From positions 591,484-655,483 of the forward strand of contig NZ_CANLNB010000003.1 in NCBI RefSeq assembly GCF_947492455.1: a DNA stretch of 64,000 nucleotides. Direction: 5' to 3'. Position 1 is the first letter of the stretch. Every line of letters starts with the position of its first letter. The notes beneath the pieces were generated by a model. The model was not told where the DNA came from. It worked only from the letters and a program-made list of their open reading frames with translations, and did not search any database. This DNA is from an uncultured Aliiroseovarius sp. (GTDB lineage Bacteria > Pseudomonadota > Alphaproteobacteria > Rhodobacterales > Rhodobacteraceae). This document shows positions 8,370 to 17,368 of the stretch, piece by piece. The position numbers and the translations under genes are program-made.

Positions 8370-9128
8370 TTACCAGGTCGCGCCCGGATAAGCGCGCTGC
8401 AGCCATTGCATGGTGCACAGAAGGTGCCCCAGATGCTCGGTATGCATATAGCCCGTGCGCCCGCCCTTGTGGTGGAACGTGTCGGTCGGGATGGTCAGGG
8501 TTGCTTGGCCCAGGACCTTGCCCACCAGCGCGTCGTATTCTTCACGCAGGGACGCGGGGTCAGGGGCAATACCGGCCTTGACCATGGCTGCATCAACCTC
8601 GTCACTGTCAAACATCTCGCCCACATAGGGCCAGAGGTAATCGAGCGCGGCTTGCATGCGGGCGTGGCTTTCTTCGGTCCCGTCGCCAAGACCAACCACC
8701 GTGTCGCCCGAGCGTTCGACGTGATAGGCCACTTCCTTCGACGCTTTGGCTGCAATCGCGGCCACGCGTTCGTCGGACGAGGTCATCAGACGGCCCATCA
8801 TCACCGACGCCCATGCGTCATAGAGGAACTGGCGCATCAGGGTCTGACCGAAGTCACCGTTGGGCAGCTCGCACAGAAGGACGTTGCGGTAATCCCAAGC
8901 GTCGCGCAGGAACGCCAGATCGTCAGCCGTGCGGCCTTTGCCTTCGACTTCGCCGGCAAGGCCCAGCCAGAACTGTGTCTGACCGATCAGGTCCAGCGCA
9001 GTGTTGGCCAGCGCGATATCTTCTTCCAGCACCGGCGAGTGGCCACACCACTCGCTGACGCGGTGGCCGAGGATCAGGCTGTTGTCGCCCATCCGCAGCA
9101 GAAATTGAAAGAGTGCGTTGTCAGCCAT
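8370..9128 (-). CDS. paaC: Phenylacetyl-CoA 1,2-epoxidase structural subunit PaaC
   Basis: The 252-residue protein matches PaaC, the non-catalytic ferritin-fold subunit that pairs with PaaA in the epoxidase core. Characteristic stretches are GHRVSEWCGHSPVLEEDIA near residue 21 and GRTGYMHTEHLGHLL near the C-terminus. Its ATG shares one base with the paaB stop codon (TAATG), typical of translational coupling. The order paaA-B-C-D-E is the canonical one. Confidence 0.94.
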   Translation of the reverse strand: MADNALFQFLLRMGDNSLILGHRVSEWCGHSPVLEEDIALANTALDLIGQTQFWLGLAGEVEGKGRTADDLAFLRDAWDYRNVLLCELPNGDFGQTLMRQFLYDAWASVMMGRLMTSSDERVAAIAAKASKEVAYHVERSGDTVVGLGDGTEESHARMQAALDYLWPYVGEMFDSDEVDAAMVKAGIAPDPASLREEYDALVGKVLGQATLTIPTDTFHHKGGRTGYMHTEHLGHLLCTMQWLQRAYPGATW

Positions 9129-9412
9129 TACATATGCCCCACTTCTTCGGGGATGTCGAAGAAGGTCGGGTGACGATAGACCTTCGAATTCGAGGGCTCG
9201 TAGAGCGGACCTTTTTCTTCGGGGCTTGAGGCCGCGATGTGCTGTGCTTCCACAACCCAGATCGACACGCCTTCGTTGCGACGGGTGTACACGTCACGGG
9301 CGTTCTTGATTGCCATTTCAGCGTCCGGCGCGTGCAGGCTGCCCACGTGACGGTGGCTCAGGCCGTGCTGGCCGCGGATGAAAACTTCCCAGAGGGGCCA
9401 TTCTTTCGACAT
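9128..9412 (-). CDS. paaB: Phenylacetyl-CoA 1,2-epoxidase subunit PaaB
   Basis: This 94-residue protein begins MSKEWPLWEVFIRGQHGLSH and continues HVGSLHAPDAEMAIKNARD, both hallmarks of PaaB, the small subunit that bridges PaaA-PaaC dimers. The ATG at 9412 is preceded by AGGAGAG. The frame is open further upstream into paaA, but the conserved protein starts here. The stop overlaps the paaC start by one base. Confidence 0.94.
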   Translation of the reverse strand: MSKEWPLWEVFIRGQHGLSHRHVGSLHAPDAEMAIKNARDVYTRRNEGVSIWVVEAQHIAASSPEEKGPLYEPSNSKVYRHPTFFDIPEEVGHM

Positions 9413-9423
9413 GTGATCTCTCC

Positions 9424-10401
9424 TTATTCGGCGGCTGTGCGTGCAGCGGCTTTTTTGCGGCCATGGGCCAGAAGACCGTCGCGCACCCATGCGCCGTCTT
9501 CCCAAGCGTTGGTCCGGTCGTTCAGACGGTCCACGTTGCAGGGGCCTTTGCCTTTGATAACGTTGAAGAACTCGGACCAATCGGGGTCCGAATAATCATA
9601 GTGACCGCGTTCCTCGTTCCATTTGATGCCGGGATCGGGCAGATCCAGACCCAGATACTCGATCTGCGGAACGGTCTGGTCGACAAACTGCTGGCGCAGG
9701 TCGTCGTTCGAGCGGACTTTAATCTTCCACTGCATCGACTGCTCCGAGTGGACACTTTCGCTGTCCGACGGGCCGAACATCATGATCGCGGGGAACCACA
9801 GGCGGTTCACGGCGTCTTGTGCCATGGCTTTCTGTGCAGGCGTGCCAAAGGCCATCTGCATGATCGCGTGATAGCCCTGACGTGCGTGGAAGCTTTCTTC
9901 CTTACAAATGCGGATCATCGCGCGGCTATAGGGACCATAGGATGTCCGCTGCAGCGCCACCTGGTTCACGATGGCCGCGCCATCCACCAGCCAGCCCACG
10001 GCGCCGATATCGGCCCAGTTCAGGGTGGGGTAGTTGAAGATCGACGAATACTTCATCTTACCTTCGTGCAAGAGCTCGACCAGCTCGTCGCGCGACACAC
10101 CCAGCGTTTCTGCGGCCGAGTAGAGATACAGACCGTGGCCGGCCTCGTCCTGCACTTTTGCCAGCAGGATCGCCTTACGTTCCAGCGTGGGCGCACGGGT
10201 GATCCAGTTGCCTTCCGGCAGCTGGCCCACGACTTCCGAGTGCGCGTGCTGGCCGATTTGGCGGATCAGCGTCTTGCGATACGCCATCGGCATCCAGTCT
10301 TTCGGCTCGATCTTTTCATCGCGGTCGATCCGCGCCTGAAATTCTTCAAGCAGCTTGGGATCCTCGTCCGAGGCCTCGGCTGTGATCATCTGTGCATACA
10401 T
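9424..10401 (-). CDS. paaA: Phenylacetyl-CoA 1,2-epoxidase catalytic subunit PaaA
   Basis: The 325-residue protein is the di-iron oxygenase subunit that epoxidises the ring of phenylacetyl-CoA. Iron-ligand motifs are visible: [23 protein letters not shown] and [10 protein letters not shown]. The start at 10401 ([10 protein letters not shown]) is supported by AAGGA just upstream, lying within the last codons of the thiolase gene; the upstream extension of the frame is not PaaA-like. It heads the paaABCDE block and follows the thiolase with no gap. Confidence 0.96.
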   Translation of the reverse strand: MYAQMITAEASDEDPKLLEEFQARIDRDEKIEPKDWMPMAYRKTLIRQIGQHAHSEVVGQLPEGNWITRAPTLERKAILLAKVQDEAGHGLYLYSAAETLGVSRDELVELLHEGKMKYSSIFNYPTLNWADIGAVGWLVDGAAIVNQVALQRTSYGPYSRAMIRICKEESFHARQGYHAIMQMAFGTPAQKAMAQDAVNRLWFPAIMMFGPSDSESVHSEQSMQWKIKVRSNDDLRQQFVDQTVPQIEYLGLDLPDPGIKWNEERGHYDYSDPDWSEFFNVIKGKGPCNVDRLNDRTNAWEDGAWVRDGLLAHGRKKAAARTAAE

Positions 10402-10403
10402 CG

Positions 10404-11606
10404 TCAGATCCTTTCCAGAATAAGGGCAACGCCCTGTCCCACACCTACGCACATAGTGCACAGCGCATAGCGCCCACCGGTGCGTTGCAGTTGATATGCG
10501 GCAGTCAGCACAAGGCGCGCGCCGGACATGCCCAGCGGGTGGCCCAGTGCAATCGCACCGCCATTCGGGTTCACGCGCGGATCATCATCCGCGACACTCA
10601 GTTCGCGCAGCGTGGCAAGGCCTTGGCTTGCGAACGCTTCGTTCAATTCTATCACATCGATCTGGTCGATGGTCAGACCAGCTTTATCCAGCGCCTTGCG
10701 GCTGGCCGGAACCGGGCCGATGCCCATGACGCGGGGCGCAACACCTGCTGCCTGCATGGCCACGACGCGGGCCATCGGCTTCAGGTTGTTGGCATTGGCG
10801 GCCGCTTCCGAGGCGATCAGCATCGCCGCTGCGCCGTCGTTCACGCCCGAGGCATTGCCCGCGGTGACCGTCAGGTCCGGGCCGTTCACGCCGCGCAGGC
10901 CCGACAGCTTTTCAGCCGTGGTGCCGGGGCGGGGGTGTTCGTCGGTGTCAACCACGACCGGATCGCCCTTGCGCTGCGGGATGGTGACCGGAATGATCTC
11001 ATCCGCAAACATGCCAGCCTCGTGTGCAGCAGCCCAGCGGGCTTGGCTGCGGGCGGCGAACGCGTCTTGGTCTTCGCGGCTAACGTTATAGTCCTCGGCC
11101 ACGTTGTCGGCGGTTTGCGGCATGGAGTGCGTGCCGTGCAGTTTGTCCATCTTCGGGTTCACGAAGCGCCAGCCGATGGTGGTGTCGTAGACCGCATTGG
11201 CACGGGTGAAAGCGCTGGTGGCTTTCGGCATCACAAAGGGCGCGCGGCTCATGCTTTCGACGCCGCCTGCGATACACAGGTCATAGTCGCCAGCTTTCAC
11301 CCCACGCGCTGCCATGCCTACGGCATCCATGCCGGACGCGCACAGGCGGTTGATGGTGGTGCCCGGAACCTCGACCGGCAGACCGGCCAGAAGGGCGGCC
11401 ATGCGCGCCACATTGCGGTTGTCTTCGCCCGCCTGGTTGGCCGAGCCATAGATCACGTCATCAATCGACGCCCAATCCACATCTGGGTTGCGCTCTTTCA
11501 AAGCGGCGATGGGCAGCGCGGCAAGATCGTCGGCCCGAACGCTGGACAGCGCCCCGCCATATCGACCGATCGGAGTGCGCACCGCGTCGCAGATGAAAGC
11601 TTCCAT
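10404..11606 (-). CDS. paaJ: 3-oxoadipyl-CoA / acetyl-CoA thiolase
   Basis: The 400-residue protein is a type II thiolase with the acyl-accepting Cys in [10 protein letters not shown], the His motif [10 protein letters not shown] and the second Cys in [10 protein letters not shown]. The length and the sequence [20 protein letters not shown] are typical of PaaJ/PcaF enzymes that cleave 3-oxoadipyl-CoA to succinyl-CoA and acetyl-CoA. As first gene of the paa operon it would carry out the last step of phenylacetate breakdown. The ATG at 11606 has GGGAGGG upstream; the frame runs 35 codons further back without family support. A pcaF role in protocatechuate breakdown cannot be excluded. Confidence 0.88.
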   Translation of the reverse strand: MEAFICDAVRTPIGRYGGALSSVRADDLAALPIAALKERNPDVDWASIDDVIYGSANQAGEDNRNVARMAALLAGLPVEVPGTTINRLCASGMDAVGMAARGVKAGDYDLCIAGGVESMSRAPFVMPKATSAFTRANAVYDTTIGWRFVNPKMDKLHGTHSMPQTADNVAEDYNVSREDQDAFAARSQARWAAAHEAGMFADEIIPVTIPQRKGDPVVVDTDEHPRPGTTAEKLSGLRGVNGPDLTVTAGNASGVNDGAAAMLIASEAAANANNLKPMARVVAMQAAGVAPRVMGIGPVPASRKALDKAGLTIDQIDVIELNEAFASQGLATLRELSVADDDPRVNPNGGAIALGHPLGMSGARLVLTAAYQLQRTGGRYALCTMCVGVGQGVALILERI

Positions 11607-11669
11607 ATATCCCTCCCGGAATGTCCAAGCGCGGCGCGGGATAAGCTTGCGGCGGCTTGGAGTATTGCT

Positions 11670-11681
11670 GACCGTTTGGTC
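11670..11681. promoter_or_regulatory. Candidate operator (GACC-N4-GGTC) at the paa operon start
   Basis: The inverted repeat GACCGTTTGGTC begins one base downstream of the candidate minus-strand -10 box, so a bound repressor would block transcription start. PaaX from the same operon is the natural candidate ligand; a TetR-type PaaR is the alternative, since PaaR sites elsewhere contain ACCGACCGGTCGGT-like cores. The repeat is seen; the role is inferred. Confidence 0.45.
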
Positions 11682-11682
11682 G

Positions 11683-11711
11683 AATATAGTCTGAATGACG
11701 ATTCGCCACAA
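11683..11711 (-). promoter_or_regulatory. Candidate sigma-70 promoter of the paa operon
   Basis: On the minus strand TTGTGG (11706-11711) and TATATT (11683-11688) are separated by exactly 17 bases. The -10 matches TATAAT at five of six positions; the -35 is weak. It would give a leader of about 70 bases before the thiolase ATG. Confidence 0.45.
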
Positions 11712-11722
11712 TAGATATGTTA

Positions 11723-11738
11723 CGAGAAATTATTCTCG
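11723..11738. repeat. Perfect 6-bp inverted repeat upstream of the paa promoter
   Basis: CGAGAA and TTCTCG flank ATTA, forming a perfect palindromic site about 12 bp upstream of the candidate -35 box. A shorter repeat (GGTA-ACAA-TACC) lies further upstream at about 11749-11760. These could be activator or second operator sites; no regulator can be assigned. Confidence 0.4.
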
Positions 11739-11783
11739 CACTTCTATTGGTAACAATACCTAGGAAGGCGGGTGTGGAATGGG

Positions 11784-12719
11784 TCAGGCAGCGCCCAAAA
11801 GGGCAAGCCAGCCCCAGACCGTAAAGATGGACAGCGCCGTGCCCACCAGAACCGTCGTGGCCGCCACGCGTTTGCCCACGCCATAGAGGTTCGCAAACAC
11901 ATAGGCGTTGATGCCCGGGGCGCTGGCGGCGGTCAGGATGGCGGACCGGAACGCGTCGGTTTCCAAGGCGAAGGTGCTGCCCAAACTCCACGTGATGGCG
12001 GGGTGCAGGCCCAGCGAAATCAGGCAAAGGAACGCCACGATCTTCAGATCGCCCTCGGGCCGGTACAGATACAGCACGCCCCCAAGCGCAAAGAGTGCCG
12101 TCGGCAGGGCGGCGCGGCCAACAAGGGCTACGGCCTCGACGAATACGCCGGGCAGATGCAGGCCGGTCAGGTTCACGACAAAGCCAGCAGCGATGGCCAA
12201 GACCAAGATGTTGCGTGACATCGACCGGCCAATTTGGCGCAGCGTTTGCAGGGCGCCGTTTCCTTGGGCGCGCGCGATCTCCATCGCGGTGATGCCAACC
12301 GCATAACAAAACGGGGCATGCAGCGCGATGATTGCGTAGTTCCCAGCCAGAGCATCAGGACCGAAGGCGCGTTCGGTGATGGGAAGGCCCAGTAAAAGCG
12401 AGTTTGAGAAGAGCGAGACGAACCCGAACGCCACCGCGTCGGGCCACGGGCGGCCAAACAGATACCGAGCACCAAGAAGCCCCGCGAAGAACCCCGTCAG
12501 AGCACCCGCGTAGAAGCTAAGCAGCAAGGGCGCGTTGAACTCGGATTTCAGGTCCAGCCGGGCGATGGCCAGAAACAGAAGGCAGGGGATCGCGACGCTT
12601 TGGGCGAATTTCATCAGCCCATCAACAGCGCCATCCGATAAGACATTGCGCCAGCGCACGACATAGCCGAAACCGACCACCAGAAAGACTGGCAGGACGA
12701 TATCGATCAGCGCGTTCAT
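11784..12719 (-). CDS. AEC (auxin efflux carrier) family transporter
   Basis: The 311-residue protein is strongly hydrophobic with about ten predicted membrane segments in two five-helix halves, as in AEC-family permeases (PF03547). The start MNALIDIVLPVFLVVGFGYV and the internal motif SNSLLLGLPI are typical. Family members export organic acids, amino acids or auxin-like compounds; the substrate here is unknown. It overlaps the preceding MBL-hydrolase gene by 4 bases (ATGA), so it belongs to the holB-tatD operon rather than to the paa operon, which starts 178 bp downstream. Confidence 0.85.
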   Translation of the reverse strand: MNALIDIVLPVFLVVGFGYVVRWRNVLSDGAVDGLMKFAQSVAIPCLLFLAIARLDLKSEFNAPLLLSFYAGALTGFFAGLLGARYLFGRPWPDAVAFGFVSLFSNSLLLGLPITERAFGPDALAGNYAIIALHAPFCYAVGITAMEIARAQGNGALQTLRQIGRSMSRNILVLAIAAGFVVNLTGLHLPGVFVEAVALVGRAALPTALFALGGVLYLYRPEGDLKIVAFLCLISLGLHPAITWSLGSTFALETDAFRSAILTAASAPGINAYVFANLYGVGKRVAATTVLVGTALSIFTVWGWLALLGAA

Positions 12720-13531
12720 GAATGCCGAATGGGCAGAACCATTCCGTCATAGGCCACGGTCACGTTGTCCGGTGTTTCCGCAAGAACCGTCTCATAGTCC
12801 AGATCGATATGCATGTTGGTCAGCACGCCCTGCTTGGTGCCCGAGCGTTTGATCCATTCCAGCGCATCATCCAGATTGAAATGGGTTGGGTGGGGCGCAC
12901 GGCGTAGCGAGTCGATGACAAAGGTCTGCAGCCCTTGGATCACATGGGTCACGTCCTCGGGGATCTCGCTAACATCGGGCAGATAGGCCAGATCACCGAT
13001 GCGGAAGCCCAGCGAGTCCATATTGCCGTGACGGACCTCGAACGGGGTCATGCGGATCGGGCCACCTTCGCCGTCGATCACCACGTCACCGGTAATGGAA
13101 TGCAAATCCAAAATGGGCGGATAGCTCGAGCCTTCGGGCTGCACAAATGCATAGCCAAAGCGCGACATCAGCGCGGTCTGCGTCGGGCTGTCGGCCCAGA
13201 CGGGCACGCGCTTGCGCATGTTATAGACGATCATCCGCAGGTCATCGATCCCGTGCATATGGTCCGCGTGGCTGTGGGTATACACCACCGCGTCCAGCGC
13301 CCCGACGCCCGCATCCAGAAGCTGGCTGCGCATGTCGGGCGAGGTATCGATCAGCACGCGGGTCACGCCGCCATCGTCGCCCACGCGGGTGACAAGGGCC
13401 GAGCAGCGGGTGCGGCGGTTCTTGGGATTCTCGGGATCGCAATCGCCCCATTGGCCGCCCAAACGCGGTACGCCGCCCGAGGAGCCGCAGCCAAGGATGG
13501 TAAAGTAGGTGCCGGGCGCGCGCTCCGTCAT
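12716..13531 (-). CDS. MBL-fold metallo-hydrolase, PhnP-like
   Basis: The 271-residue protein has the metallo-beta-lactamase motif HSHADHMHGIDD (about residues 84-95) and further His and Asp ligands in VRHGN, YLPDVSE and TNMHIDLDYE. The N-terminal FTILGCGSSGGVPRLGGQWGD is typical of the PhnP/RNase Z-like group that sits next to tatD and holB in many alphaproteobacteria. PhnP is a cyclic ribose phosphodiesterase; whether this homologue has the same substrate is not known. It overlaps tatD upstream and the AEC transporter downstream by 4 bases each. Confidence 0.85.
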   Translation of the reverse strand: MTERAPGTYFTILGCGSSGGVPRLGGQWGDCDPENPKNRRTRCSALVTRVGDDGGVTRVLIDTSPDMRSQLLDAGVGALDAVVYTHSHADHMHGIDDLRMIVYNMRKRVPVWADSPTQTALMSRFGYAFVQPEGSSYPPILDLHSITGDVVIDGEGGPIRMTPFEVRHGNMDSLGFRIGDLAYLPDVSEIPEDVTHVIQGLQTFVIDSLRRAPHPTHFNLDDALEWIKRSGTKQGVLTNMHIDLDYETVLAETPDNVTVAYDGMVLPIRHS

Positions 13532-14331
13532 GCGGGCACCTGATACGCGGCGGCCTTGGCGAAGAGGCGCTCGAAATTCGCCTCGGTCTGGGCGGCGAAG
13601 TCTTCATAGCTCAGGCCATACAGCTCGGCGCCCACTTTGGCTGTGTGCACGGTGAAGGCGGGTTCGTTGCGCTTGCCGCGATGGGGCGGCGGGGCCAGAT
13701 ATGGCGCGTCGGTTTCGACGAGAATGCGATCGACCGGGGCGGCGGCGAAGATCTCGCGTACCTCTTTGCTGCGCGGGAAGGCGGCGATGCCGGACATGGA
13801 CAGGTAGAACCCCAGTTCCAGCGCGGCTTTGGCCAGCTCTGGCCCCGAGCTGAAGCAATGCATCACACAGTCAAACGCGCCTTTGCCATGTTCCTCGGTC
13901 AGGATGCGGGCCATGTCGTCATCGGCGTCGCGCGAGTGGATGATCAGCGGCAGACCCGTTTGGCGCGCGGCTTCGATATGGATCAGCAGGCTTTCAATCT
14001 GCGCGTCGCGGCTTTCGGCGGTATAGTGATAGTCGAGCCCGGTTTCGCCAATGCCGACGAATTTGGGATGAGCGGCCAGCGCCACCAGTTCCTCGACCGA
14101 GACCATTGGTTCCGACGCTACGCTCATCGGGTGGGTGGCAGCGGCGAAGAAGATGGGCGCGTGGGCTTCGGCAATGGGCTGCACTTGCGGCAGATTTGCC
14201 ATCTTGGTGCAGATCGTCACCATGCGGGCCACGCCTGCGTCGGCGGCATTGGCAATCACCTCGTCCAGACGCCCTTCGAAATCGGGGAAGTCCAGATGGC
14301 AGTGGCTGTCGGTGATTTTCGGCGTGCTCAT
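13528..14331 (-). CDS. tatD: TatD-family metal-dependent hydrolase (DNase)
   Basis: The 267-residue TIM-barrel protein carries the family signatures: metal-binding DSHCHLDF near the N-terminus, IGETGLDYHY around residue 96, HSRDADDDM, MHCFSSGPE and the C-terminal LVETDAPYLAPPPHRGKRN. TatD/YcfH proteins are deoxyribonucleases with 3'-5' exonuclease activity; related members act on D-aminoacyl-tRNA. The position between holB and the MBL hydrolase is a common alphaproteobacterial arrangement. Confidence 0.92.
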   Translation of the reverse strand: MSTPKITDSHCHLDFPDFEGRLDEVIANAADAGVARMVTICTKMANLPQVQPIAEAHAPIFFAAATHPMSVASEPMVSVEELVALAAHPKFVGIGETGLDYHYTAESRDAQIESLLIHIEAARQTGLPLIIHSRDADDDMARILTEEHGKGAFDCVMHCFSSGPELAKAALELGFYLSMSGIAAFPRSKEVREIFAAAPVDRILVETDAPYLAPPPHRGKRNEPAFTVHTAKVGAELYGLSYEDFAAQTEANFERLFAKAAAYQVPA

Positions 14332-14347
14332 AGGGGGCGTCCTTGCC

Positions 14348-15475
14348 TCAGGCCGCCAATTTCACGGCCGTGTCGTTGATCTTGAAAACCATATCAAGGA
14401 TGAGCGCAGCCGGGTCAAGGTTCACCGCCCGTCCATGGCTTGCGCGGGCCGACAATTCCTGTTGCAGGCTGGCCCAAGCGCGGGCGGCGTTGGGGTGGGG
14501 CGATAGGCGCGCAAGGCAGGCCGCTTCGCCCGGCGCGGCCTCGGCCGCTGGGTGGAACCCGGCCCCGTGGCGGGCCAGTCGGGCCAGAAACAGGTCAAAC
14601 AGATGCAGGATCAGCGCATAGCGCTCGGCATTGGCTTTGCCGGCCGCGCTTTCAGCCAGTTTCAACGCACGGGGGCGGTCGAAATCGCGGTTTTGAAAGA
14701 TCTGGACCAAGTCGCCATAGGTGCCCAAACCGTTCAGGTGTAAAAGGCGTAGGGCATCGCCTGCCGATCCAGCGGCCAGTTCATTCAAACGCAGAACCTC
14801 GTCCGCTGATGGCGTTTCGTCCAGCCCGGCCATGACCTGTGACAGCGCATCCGGCGCCAAGGGGGGCAGGCGCAATTCGCGGCAGCGCGAGCGGATCGTG
14901 GGCAGAAGGCGCGAGGGTTGGTGGCTGATCAGCAAGAGCACAGCGCCTTCGGGTGGTTCTTCCAACAGTTTCAACAGCGCATTTGCGGCGTTGGTGTTCA
15001 TTTCGTCCGCCACATCAACGATGACCACGCGGCGACCACCACCGGCCGAGGACAGGGCAAAGAAGCTTTTCAGCTTACGCACCTCGTCCACGGTAATCTC
15101 GCCTTTCAGGCGCTTGGCTTTTTCGTCCCATGGACGGCGCAGCAGGAAGAGGCCGGGTTCGGACAGGGCTGCAATCCGGTGCGCGACCGGGTGGTCGGGG
15201 GAAATGTCCAGCGTGTCCGGGGTGGGGGCGGCGAACATGCCGCCATCATCCGGCGGCGTGGCCAACAGAAAGCGCGCGATGCGCCATGCCAATGTCGCTT
15301 TGCCCACGCCGCGCGGGCCGGAAATCAGCCAGCCGTGGTGCATCCGGTCCGAATTGTAGGCCGACAGAAACGCCTGTTCTGCTGCGTCCTGCCCGATCAG
15401 CCGGGTTGCCTCTCGCGGATGCGGGGCGCCTTCGATCCGGTCGGGTTGTGGGATGTCGTCGGGATCGGTGCTCAT
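14348..15475 (-). CDS. holB: DNA polymerase III subunit delta'
   Basis: The 375-residue protein is the clamp-loader delta' subunit. It shows the modified Walker A region SGPRGVGKATLAWRIARF (about residues 53-70), the Walker-B-like VVIVDVADEMN, and the SRC motif TIRSRCRELRLPPL. Together with tau/gamma and delta it loads the beta clamp on primed DNA. It overlaps tmk by 4 bases (ATGA at 15472-15475), as in most alphaproteobacteria. Confidence 0.95.
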   Translation of the reverse strand: MSTDPDDIPQPDRIEGAPHPREATRLIGQDAAEQAFLSAYNSDRMHHGWLISGPRGVGKATLAWRIARFLLATPPDDGGMFAAPTPDTLDISPDHPVAHRIAALSEPGLFLLRRPWDEKAKRLKGEITVDEVRKLKSFFALSSAGGGRRVVIVDVADEMNTNAANALLKLLEEPPEGAVLLLISHQPSRLLPTIRSRCRELRLPPLAPDALSQVMAGLDETPSADEVLRLNELAAGSAGDALRLLHLNGLGTYGDLVQIFQNRDFDRPRALKLAESAAGKANAERYALILHLFDLFLARLARHGAGFHPAAEAAPGEAACLARLSPHPNAARAWASLQQELSARASHGRAVNLDPAALILDMVFKINDTAVKLAA

Positions 15476-16101
15476 GCGTGCGCCTTGATGTCGTTCAGTG
15501 CCGTCGCCAGCACATCGGCGGCGACCACATCAATGTCGCGGGTGCCGTCGATCACGCGAAAGCGGGTGGGGTGATCTTGGGCAAGCTCCAGAAAGCCAGC
15601 GCGCATTTTGTGCTGCAACTCGGCGCCGAAATCTTCGAACCGTTCTTCGGTGCCGCCACGGCCTTTGGCGCGGGCGTGGCCCAGATCCGGGTCCATGTCG
15701 ATCAGAAAGGTCACATCTGGTTCGCAGCCGATCATCAGATCATGCAGCGCGTCGACCTGTGCACGTTTGTCGCCCGAGCGCGTCCCTTGATACATGCGCG
15801 TGCTATCAGCGAACCGGTCGGTGATGACGATCTTGCCTTCGGCCAAGGCCGGATTGATCAGTCGCTCCAAATGGTCGCGGCGGGCGGCGGTGAAGAGCAG
15901 AAGCTCGGTCTCGGCCGACCAGCGGTCGGGGTCACCTTCCAGCACAAGCGCGCGGATTTCCTCGGCCCCGGCGGACCCGCCGGGTTCACGGGTCAGGACC
16001 ACATCGTGACCCGCATCGCGCAAAGCCGCGGCCAGCAGGCGCGCTTGCGTCGACTTACCCGAGCCGTCGATGCCCTCGAAGCTGATGAATAACCCGCCCA
16101 T
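15472..16101 (-). CDS. tmk: Thymidylate kinase
   Basis: The 209-residue protein phosphorylates dTMP to dTDP. The P-loop FEGIDGSGKSTQAR lies at residues 8-21, the DR motif in ITDRFADSTRMYQG near residue 95, and a lid Arg-rich region RAKGRGGTEERFED follows. Length is standard. It is 6 bp downstream of the carboxypeptidase gene and overlaps holB, in a housekeeping operon. Confidence 0.96.
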   Translation of the reverse strand: MGGLFISFEGIDGSGKSTQARLLAAALRDAGHDVVLTREPGGSAGAEEIRALVLEGDPDRWSAETELLLFTAARRDHLERLINPALAEGKIVITDRFADSTRMYQGTRSGDKRAQVDALHDLMIGCEPDVTFLIDMDPDLGHARAKGRGGTEERFEDFGAELQHKMRAGFLELAQDHPTRFRVIDGTRDIDVVAADVLATALNDIKAHA

Positions 16102-16107
16102 GTCAGA

Positions 16108-17307
16108 TCAGTTTGTCGTCGACGACGCGCCGGGAAGCGCCAGCGGGGGCGGGGCGTCGCCACCCATGACCATCGTCAGAACCTTGCTGGCGGCAGTGGT
16201 CAGGCGCTTGGTATAGCCCGCATTGCCGACGCCGTGTTCGGCATAAAGGGGCACGACGGTGTCGCTTAACCCATCGCGGCTGATGACCATCTGGGCCAGT
16301 TCTTGCCCCTGTGCGATCGGCGCAGGGATCGGGCCGGTCCAGCTGACCGTTGCGGTCATGTCGCCACGCTGCCCTGCGGGGATCAGCATGTTTACATCCT
16401 CGGCCGGAACCAAGCCAACGGTCGCGCTGGAGCCCAACCAGACGGGCGCTTCTGCCACGCGCTGACCGGCTTTGACCGTGGTTTTCATGGTGAATTGACG
16501 GAAGGCCCAGTTGACGATGGCTTCGGCCTCTTCCGCGCGTTCCTTTTCCGAGGTCATGCCCGAGATCACGAAGACGATGCGGCGATCCCCCTGACGCGCG
16601 GACCCAACCAGACCATAGCCTGCTTCCTGTGTGTGCCCGGTCTTCAAGCCGTCGGCACCAATGCCAAGCCGCAGAAGCGGATTGCGGTTGAAGCGGTTGT
16701 CCGGCGCGCGGTCTTTGTAATGATATTCAGTCTGCGAGAAGTAACGGTAGTAATCCGGGAACTCGACAATCAGGTGGCGCGCCAGAAGCGCCAGATCTTT
16801 CATCGACATGCGCTGCATCGGATGCGGCCAGCCCGAGGCGTTGCCGAAGCTGGTGTTTTCCAGCCCCATGTTGCGGGCGCGGTCGGTCATCATACGGGCA
16901 AAAGCGTCTTCCGTGCCTGCCAGTCCTTCGGCAACAGCCACACAGGCGTCATTGCCCGACTGCACGATGATCCCCTGCAACAGATCCTCGACCGTGGGGC
17001 GGTCGCCCTGGGTCAGGAACATGGTCGAGCCACCCATATTGGCGGCCCGGTCAGACACGCCAAACGGGGTCGACAACGTCACGCGGCCATCTGCCAGCGC
17101 TTCGAACAGCATGTTGACCGTCATCAGCTTTGACATCGACGCGGGCGGCAGGGGAACTTCCGCGCTCTTCTCAAGCAAAACGGTGCCCGTGGTCACATCC
17201 AACACATAGGCCGAGGTGGCGCGCGTGTCGAAGGCGTGCGCGGGCAGTGCTGCAAGGAAAACCAACGCCACAAGGGTCGAAATGCGCAAGGTCAGGCGTC
17301 GAAGCAT
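16108..17307 (-). CDS. dacC: D-alanyl-D-alanine carboxypeptidase (penicillin-binding protein 5/6 type)
   Basis: The 399-residue protein has a signal peptide (MLRRLTLRISTLVALVFLAA, cleavage after AHA) followed by an S11 serine peptidase domain with all three active-site motifs: SMSK in PASMSKLMTVN, SGN in QSGNDACVA and KTG in GLKTGHTQEAGYG. A beta-rich C-terminal PBP5-like domain follows. It trims the terminal D-Ala of peptidoglycan pentapeptides in the periplasm. The ATG at 17307 is chosen because the signal peptide starts there; the frame is open 35 codons further but overlaps nothing meaningful. It lies between the SPOR lipoprotein gene and tmk. Confidence 0.92.
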   Translation of the reverse strand: MLRRLTLRISTLVALVFLAALPAHAFDTRATSAYVLDVTTGTVLLEKSAEVPLPPASMSKLMTVNMLFEALADGRVTLSTPFGVSDRAANMGGSTMFLTQGDRPTVEDLLQGIIVQSGNDACVAVAEGLAGTEDAFARMMTDRARNMGLENTSFGNASGWPHPMQRMSMKDLALLARHLIVEFPDYYRYFSQTEYHYKDRAPDNRFNRNPLLRLGIGADGLKTGHTQEAGYGLVGSARQGDRRIVFVISGMTSEKERAEEAEAIVNWAFRQFTMKTTVKAGQRVAEAPVWLGSSATVGLVPAEDVNMLIPAGQRGDMTATVSWTGPIPAPIAQGQELAQMVISRDGLSDTVVPLYAEHGVGNAGYTKRLTTAASKVLTMVMGGDAPPPLALPGASSTTN

Positions 17308-17368
17308 AGTCAGGGTGTGTCCTTTGGTTGCTCTGTAGGGCCTATGGCCCGATATCTGCGTTCCGGTA

